A stretch of DNA of 64,000 bases from Stentor coeruleus (Eukaryota > Ciliophora > Heterotrichea > Heterotrichida > Stentoridae). Shown here one piece after another: positions 61,846 through 64,000 of the stretch. Position 1 is the first letter of the stretch. The number at the start of each line of letters is the position of its first letter. Location of the stretch: NCBI GenBank assembly GCA_001970955.1, contig MPUH01000338.1, forward strand, positions 1 to 64,000, read 5' to 3'. Below the pieces are notes generated by a model that searched no databases, was not told the DNA's origin, and saw nothing but the letters and a program-made list of their open reading frames with translations. Made by a program: the position numbers and the translations under genes.

Positions 61846-63269
61846 GACTTGCTAATTTTTAAGATTATAGTAAAGCTATTTTAAAAGTAAAAATATTATT
61901 GAGTTATTAGTTTAAAAACTAGGAATTATCATATGATTTTGAAAGCTAAGTAAAATTTTAAATGGCTTTACAGATTTTATAATATAATAATTGATTAGAA
62001 AATAGGATTTATACTGAGATGGGGACTGAATTTTATTTTTCAAGGATCATCTCTCTGTTTTTTCCTTTACAAATCTAAGTATGACAAATAACATTTTAAA
62101 AGAATTACAAAATAAATGCGATAATATAAATACGAATACTTAGAGCATAGCAAAATAACTTTTTGTTGCATAAAATTATTAACAAACATAAAAAAACCCT
62201 GATGAAGTTTTTAGTATTTTTTAGAATATTTATATAAAATACTGTTAATTTTATCACTATTCTAAAATCACTAGCATACTATTTTATTTTTAAAACATTA
62301 GGTTCAAGTTCTTTATTGTTTAATCTTAGCTTGTATAATTTATATTATGAAAATGAATCCAATTGTAGTAAACTATTAAAACTTTATATAAAAAAAAAAT
62401 AGTTTTTAAAAGTTCTTATATCAAAGTCTATTTGTATTTTTATTGTATTAAATAGTGAAATCAAAAGTCAAACATCAGATCAAACTATTATCAAATTTAT
62501 ATCTGCAATACACAGTCTATGAAAGATTGAGTTTATCTACAGCAAACATAAAAAGATGTATTATATAAAATCTTTGAATAAACTATTATATATTAAAACC
62601 CATAATAATCATACAGTATATAAATAAATTTTTGTTTTATTTATAATATAAACTTATATCTAATAAGCTTTTCATCGAAATTCTATCAAGCGACCGAAAA
62701 TTAAAATGGAGTTTCTGACTATAATATTTATTTCAATGCACTTATAAGAACTATATTTTCTATAAACCCTTCAACAAAATCCTCTATTCTTAAACAACAG
62801 CGTCTTATTCTTTTTAGAAACTCAATTTACACTTAAAAATTTAACCTTTTAAGCTATTTTCCAACATAAAAAGTATTCAAATAAAAAAAATGTACTAAAA
62901 ACAAAACATCACTCGTTCACTAAACATAAAAGTTGTATATTCAACACTTTTCTTGAATATTTTCTATTCTAATCATCCTTTATTTGTTTTCCAGCTTTCA
63001 ATTTATTTTTTACAACAGCATCACACTTTCTAGTTTCTTTTATAAAACATTAGAAAATCATAAAGCTAACTTTTTATCCTAGATTTTGATAACTTAAGTC
63101 TTTAAGTTTTTATCCTTTAATCTTTTATCAATACTTAAAAGAATATAAGCATTAGGTATACTCTTTACTCATATAAAATTTTCCCTATTAGCATAATCAA
63201 TGGCGTGAAATATCCTTAAAAGTTTTGGTAATATCGCATCATAAGACTAAAATAAAAACAATTATTATA
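61846..63269. other. Long spacer
   Basis: About 1.4 kb of very AT-rich DNA between two plus-strand genes. No ORF with recognisable content, tRNA or repeat seen. Confidence 0.5.
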
Positions 63270-64000
63270 ATGAACAGAAAAGAATCTAATAGTTTTTTGA
63301 ATGAAATTACAGAAAAAGTTATGGAGCTTAAACAAATATCAGAGGAATCAGAACTTGATTATACACAAGAACTTGTTCGGACTTTAGGAAGATTGTCTGA
63401 GATTTCAAATAGTTATAGTTCAGAGTTGAGATATAGCGAAGATTCACATGATTTAAGTGATTCTAATCTTATTCTTCAGCCTACAAATTCACTTCTTGGC
63501 GACTCTAGCATCGATTCTCAAACCTCACTAATTACTTCAATAAAAAATAAGAATACTGAACTTCAAAAAGCATGTTCACAGAAACTTTCAGAACTTAGGA
63601 CTACAACAAAAGAATTCACCAGGTCACGTTTAGGGGTTTGTAATGAAAGCCCAGAAGAAAAATATTGTCCGAATTCTCAATCTAAAGATTCTTATTCAAA
63701 AGATAAATCATGTTCAAGAAAAGAATATATTGTAAATGATGAAATCACAACAGCGAAAGCTGATATTAATAGAACAGGCTCAAGTACGCAAGAAATGACT
63801 CGATATTGTATTCGTGAAACAACTCTTGACAATATTTTAGGTGAATTGTCTCAGTTAAAAAATGATTTGACAGATGCAAGCAGTAAGCTTGTTGAAAGTA
63901 ATGATCAGATGCTAAAACAGCATGACGATAGTCTTGCTATTAAAATGCAGCTTGAAATTTTGATAGAAAGTCATTCAAAATTTATATCTGGTAGCTCATG
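63270..64000 (+). CDS. Coiled-coil protein, 5' part (runs off the window)
   Basis: Open from the ATG at 63270 to the window end, at least 243 codons with no stop and no intron needed. It begins MNRKESNSFLNEITEKVMEL KQI. The composition is Ser/Thr/Glu-rich with coiled-coil segments (about 10-45; SIKNKNTELQKACSQKLSEL; DNILGELSQLKNDLTDASSK). The middle (about 120-165) is Ser/Lys-rich and disordered. Function unknown; the rest of the gene lies beyond position 64000. Confidence 0.75.
   Translation, partial: MNRKESNSFLNEITEKVMELKQISEESELDYTQELVRTLGRLSEISNSYSSELRYSEDSHDLSDSNLILQPTNSLLGDSSIDSQTSLITSIKNKNTELQKACSQKLSELRTTTKEFTRSRLGVCNESPEEKYCPNSQSKDSYSKDKSCSRKEYIVNDEITTAKADINRTGSSTQEMTRYCIRETTLDNILGELSQLKNDLTDASSKLVESNDQMLKQHDDSLAIKMQLEILIESHSKFISGSS

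Noticed and set aside
1-64000. Alternative genetic code (TGA as Trp, or TAA/TAG as Gln)
   Set aside because: All three stops end recognisable complete proteins, and no conserved position is filled by a stop codon.
1-64000. tRNA, rRNA, transposon, CRISPR, telomere or virus-derived elements
   Set aside because: No cloverleaf with a GGTTCGA-type box, no long terminal repeats, transposase or telomeric repeats recognised on either strand.

Overview
The window looks like ciliate macronuclear DNA, most consistent with the heterotrich Stentor (probably S. coeruleus) or a close relative. This is an inference from four things: the DNA is very AT-rich; genes are closely packed with short AT-rich spacers; the standard code is used (TAA, TAG and TGA all end recognisable genes, for example both active CDPKs end in TGA); and the introns are exactly 15 nt. 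I found six such introns joining fragments of known protein families. All begin GTA, end TAG and carry A at position 10. No tRNA, rRNA, transposon, CRISPR array or telomere was recognised.

Layout. 1-20 kb: a TRAPPC9/Trs120 tethering-complex subunit, a K+ channel of SK-like layout, two acylated active CDPKs, a PHD/extended-PHD chromatin reader, a membrane-hairpin protein with LIR-like tail motifs, a BTB protein rebuilt across two tiny introns, a PX-BAR sorting nexin and an importin-alpha. 20-33 kb: secreted or surface proteins (one a GPI-type Frizzled-CRD-like protein), several coiled-coil proteins, and a 1017-aa ER/K-helix protein with a Cys-rich tail. 33-42.6 kb: a signalling block with two acylated, EF-hand-bearing, CDPK-like pseudokinases, a TTLL-family tubulin ligase, a PDK1 kinase whose PH domain lies in another frame, and a bacterial-type S11 DD-peptidase. 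43-49 kb: a HUWE1/Tom1-like protein with a UBA domain but no HECT domain. 50-64 kb: a C2H2 protein, a DHHC acyltransferase, coiled-coil proteins, a Rab GTPase, ribosomal protein P1 (only visible once a 15-nt intron is removed), and a coiled-coil gene running off the end.

How the genes may work together. The strongest theme is Ca2+/membrane signalling: a K+ channel, four N-terminally acylated CDPK-type proteins, a DHHC enzyme of the class that palmitoylates such N termini, and PDK1. A second theme is membrane traffic (TRAPPC9, sorting nexin, Rab). Adjacency in a ciliate does not imply an operon, so these links are only suggestive.

Assembly notes. Four single-N positions (43021, 54092, 57155, 58829) each sit between two near-identical copies of 42 to 184 bp. 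These look like unmerged contig overlaps, not biological repeats. Several gene-poor spacers carry short protein-like stretches broken by stops, which may be gene relics.
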